Below are positions 62,773 through 64,000 of a DNA stretch of 64,000 nucleotides, one piece after another (the first letter of the stretch is position 1; each line of letters starts with the position of its first letter). The translations under genes and the position numbers were made by a program. Origin of the DNA: Clavelina lepadiformis (lineage: Eukaryota > Chordata > Ascidiacea > Aplousobranchia > Clavelinidae); assembly GCF_947623445.1 (NCBI RefSeq), contig NC_135245.1, forward strand, positions 16,995,501 through 17,059,500. The letters run 5' to 3'. The notes beneath the pieces are model-generated. The model made no database searches. It saw only the letters and a list, made by a program, of their open reading frames with translations, and had not been told where the DNA came from.

Positions 62773-63168
62773 TTACCAAGTTGTTCTTTTAATTTTTGTT
62801 ATAGGCATTGTCCGAATTTGAAACTGCTCTCTGCATTTCAATTTTCATAAATCGTCAACACAGTTTTTAGGCCCAGGCCTATCTGTACATGTTTTATAGC
62901 AGTCGGTTCAACAGGGGCTTGTTGAAGTAAAAAAATCTTTCTGCTTGGTTATGATTGTGAAACTAACATTTAACCAAATTTTGGTGTAGGGCTTAACCTA
63001 TAGACCTAATGTAAATAGTAATTTGTTCAGTTAACATCCATTTCCTTTAACAAAACTTATGCTTTGTCAGTTTGTTTACTTGTTTACGGAAGCCCGGTTT
63101 CTTGTGAAAAATTATTTAAGCTACTTTCTAGTCTTAAATGCAGCTATTTAAACAAGATTATCTTGTTT

Positions 63169-63270
63169 GGGTCTAGTATACAAGTGCACTACCGGATAAC
63201 GTCGCAATTTGAGTAGCTGGGGGCTAGTATACAAAGGCATCCTGTGGTTGTGCACTTGTATACTGGACCC
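63169..63270. repeat. Short inverted-repeat element
   Basis: 21-bp arms GGGTCTAGTATACAAGTGCA(C) and their complement at 63250-63270 match with one mismatch, around a 60-bp loop that carries a third, direct partial copy (GGGCTAGTATACAAAGGCA, 63220-63238). Possible tiny MITE or transposon end pair. Confidence 0.65.
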
Positions 63271-63526
63271 TTTTGTTTATGCAACTTAAAACGTTAAAGG
63301 AATAAATTGAATCTTGTATGCATTGTTAGGCTGTGCATGACATTCTTGTTAAAATGATATTGCATGACTTTATGTCTGTTGCTTTTAATGGACTCTACAG
63401 TCAATTCTTGGTTTTACTGATATGACGTGTGAGCTGTAACTGTTTGTAGTGAAATGGTGAACTTCTAACATTTGTCTCAATTTATTTATATCTACTAATC
63501 TTAAATTATTTGTTCTTTCATTATAG

Positions 63527-63668
63527 TTGCTGTGAAAAATATTGTTTGCACAACTACATCATACTGGATTTTTGAAACCAACAATCCAACACGACATGAT
63601 AACGGTACCTTATCCGTTGAAGCTTATTCTTTCGCCCAACCTTTTAGATACGTCGTTTGTTTAAAAGT
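63527..63668 (+). CDS. Weak candidate exon of an unknown gene
   Basis: An acceptor-like TTTCATTATAG precedes an open stretch of about 47 codons (including TSYWIFETNNPTRHDNGTLS and EAYSFAQPFRYVVCL) that ends at a possible donor AAA/gtatta. Two cysteines and an NGT sequon could suit a secreted domain. No partner exon seen; may be chance. Confidence 0.2.
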
Positions 63669-64000
63669 ATTAAAAAAATTTTTGACCATTATTAAAATCG
63701 AAAAAAATGTACCAACACTAATTAATTTATAGTAATATTTTCAATAACCATGGTGAGCTACAAAATTGTGAAGCTAGGAAAAATGGATAATTTTAGTGTG
63801 TTGCATTATTGCATTGCCTAATGCTGCTTATACGCATTCGAAAAACTACTTCTTCATCCTGTAGTTATCATTCAAGAATGTCAGTTTAGATGCACTCTAC
63901 CCAAGGCTATGTAACTACACATCGTAGTAGTTGAGTTATAAACAGACTTCGTCCTAATAGTAATATATAGGCCAAAGCAAATTTATGAGCACAAAATTTA

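Larger units (their letters stand above)
62773..64000. other. Window end, mostly non-coding
   Basis: Holds a fold-back element (63169-63270) and one weak candidate exon (63527-63668). No complete gene. Confidence 0.4.

Overview
The window looks like AT-rich animal nuclear DNA, probably from an ascidian tunicate. That guess rests on chordate-type orthologues (CENP-F ending in CKVQ, an ankycorbin/RAI14-like protein, Speedy A, Gemin6, SRP9), short GT-AG introns in a low-GC background, and many small DNA transposons; no single signal proves it. Exon chains were assembled by hand by requiring GT-AG borders, matching codon phase at every junction and family similarity.

Layout. 1-2582: a very young LTR retroelement on the minus strand (3' LTR cut by the window edge), with a tRNA-Trp primer site and polypurine tract but only one ORF, envelope-like; gag and pol are absent. 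4076-4738 (+): GEMIN6. 5335-6150 (-): SRP9, tail-to-tail with GEMIN6. 7241-9889 (-): single-exon ankyrin/coiled-coil ankycorbin-like gene. 11161-12058: hAT-type MITE. 13093-27109 (+): Ena/VASP, 16 exons, with a pogo-like and a hAT-like MITE in introns and an unusually large 367-residue exon. 30284-47254 (+): complete CENP-F orthologue, 31 exons, with a hAT-like MITE with a perfect 8-bp target duplication in intron 12. 48114-48941 and 50406-51230 (-): two tandem intronless stomatin genes. 53125-55773 (+): Speedy/RINGO. 56739-58151 (+): secreted collagen-stalk plus F5/8-type-C (discoidin) protein. 58152-64000: no convincing gene; composite tRNA-derived SINEs, a 16-bp minisatellite, a partial hAT end and a fold-back element.

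Functionally the genes are mostly housekeeping or cell-biological and not an operon: snRNP assembly (GEMIN6), protein targeting (SRP9), actin dynamics (ankycorbin-like, Ena/VASP), kinetochore and cell-cycle control (CENP-F, Speedy), membrane scaffolding (stomatins) and an extracellular trimeric-type lectin candidate. The least ordinary objects are the env-only LTR element, the composite SINE family, the collagen-discoidin protein and the giant Ena exon.
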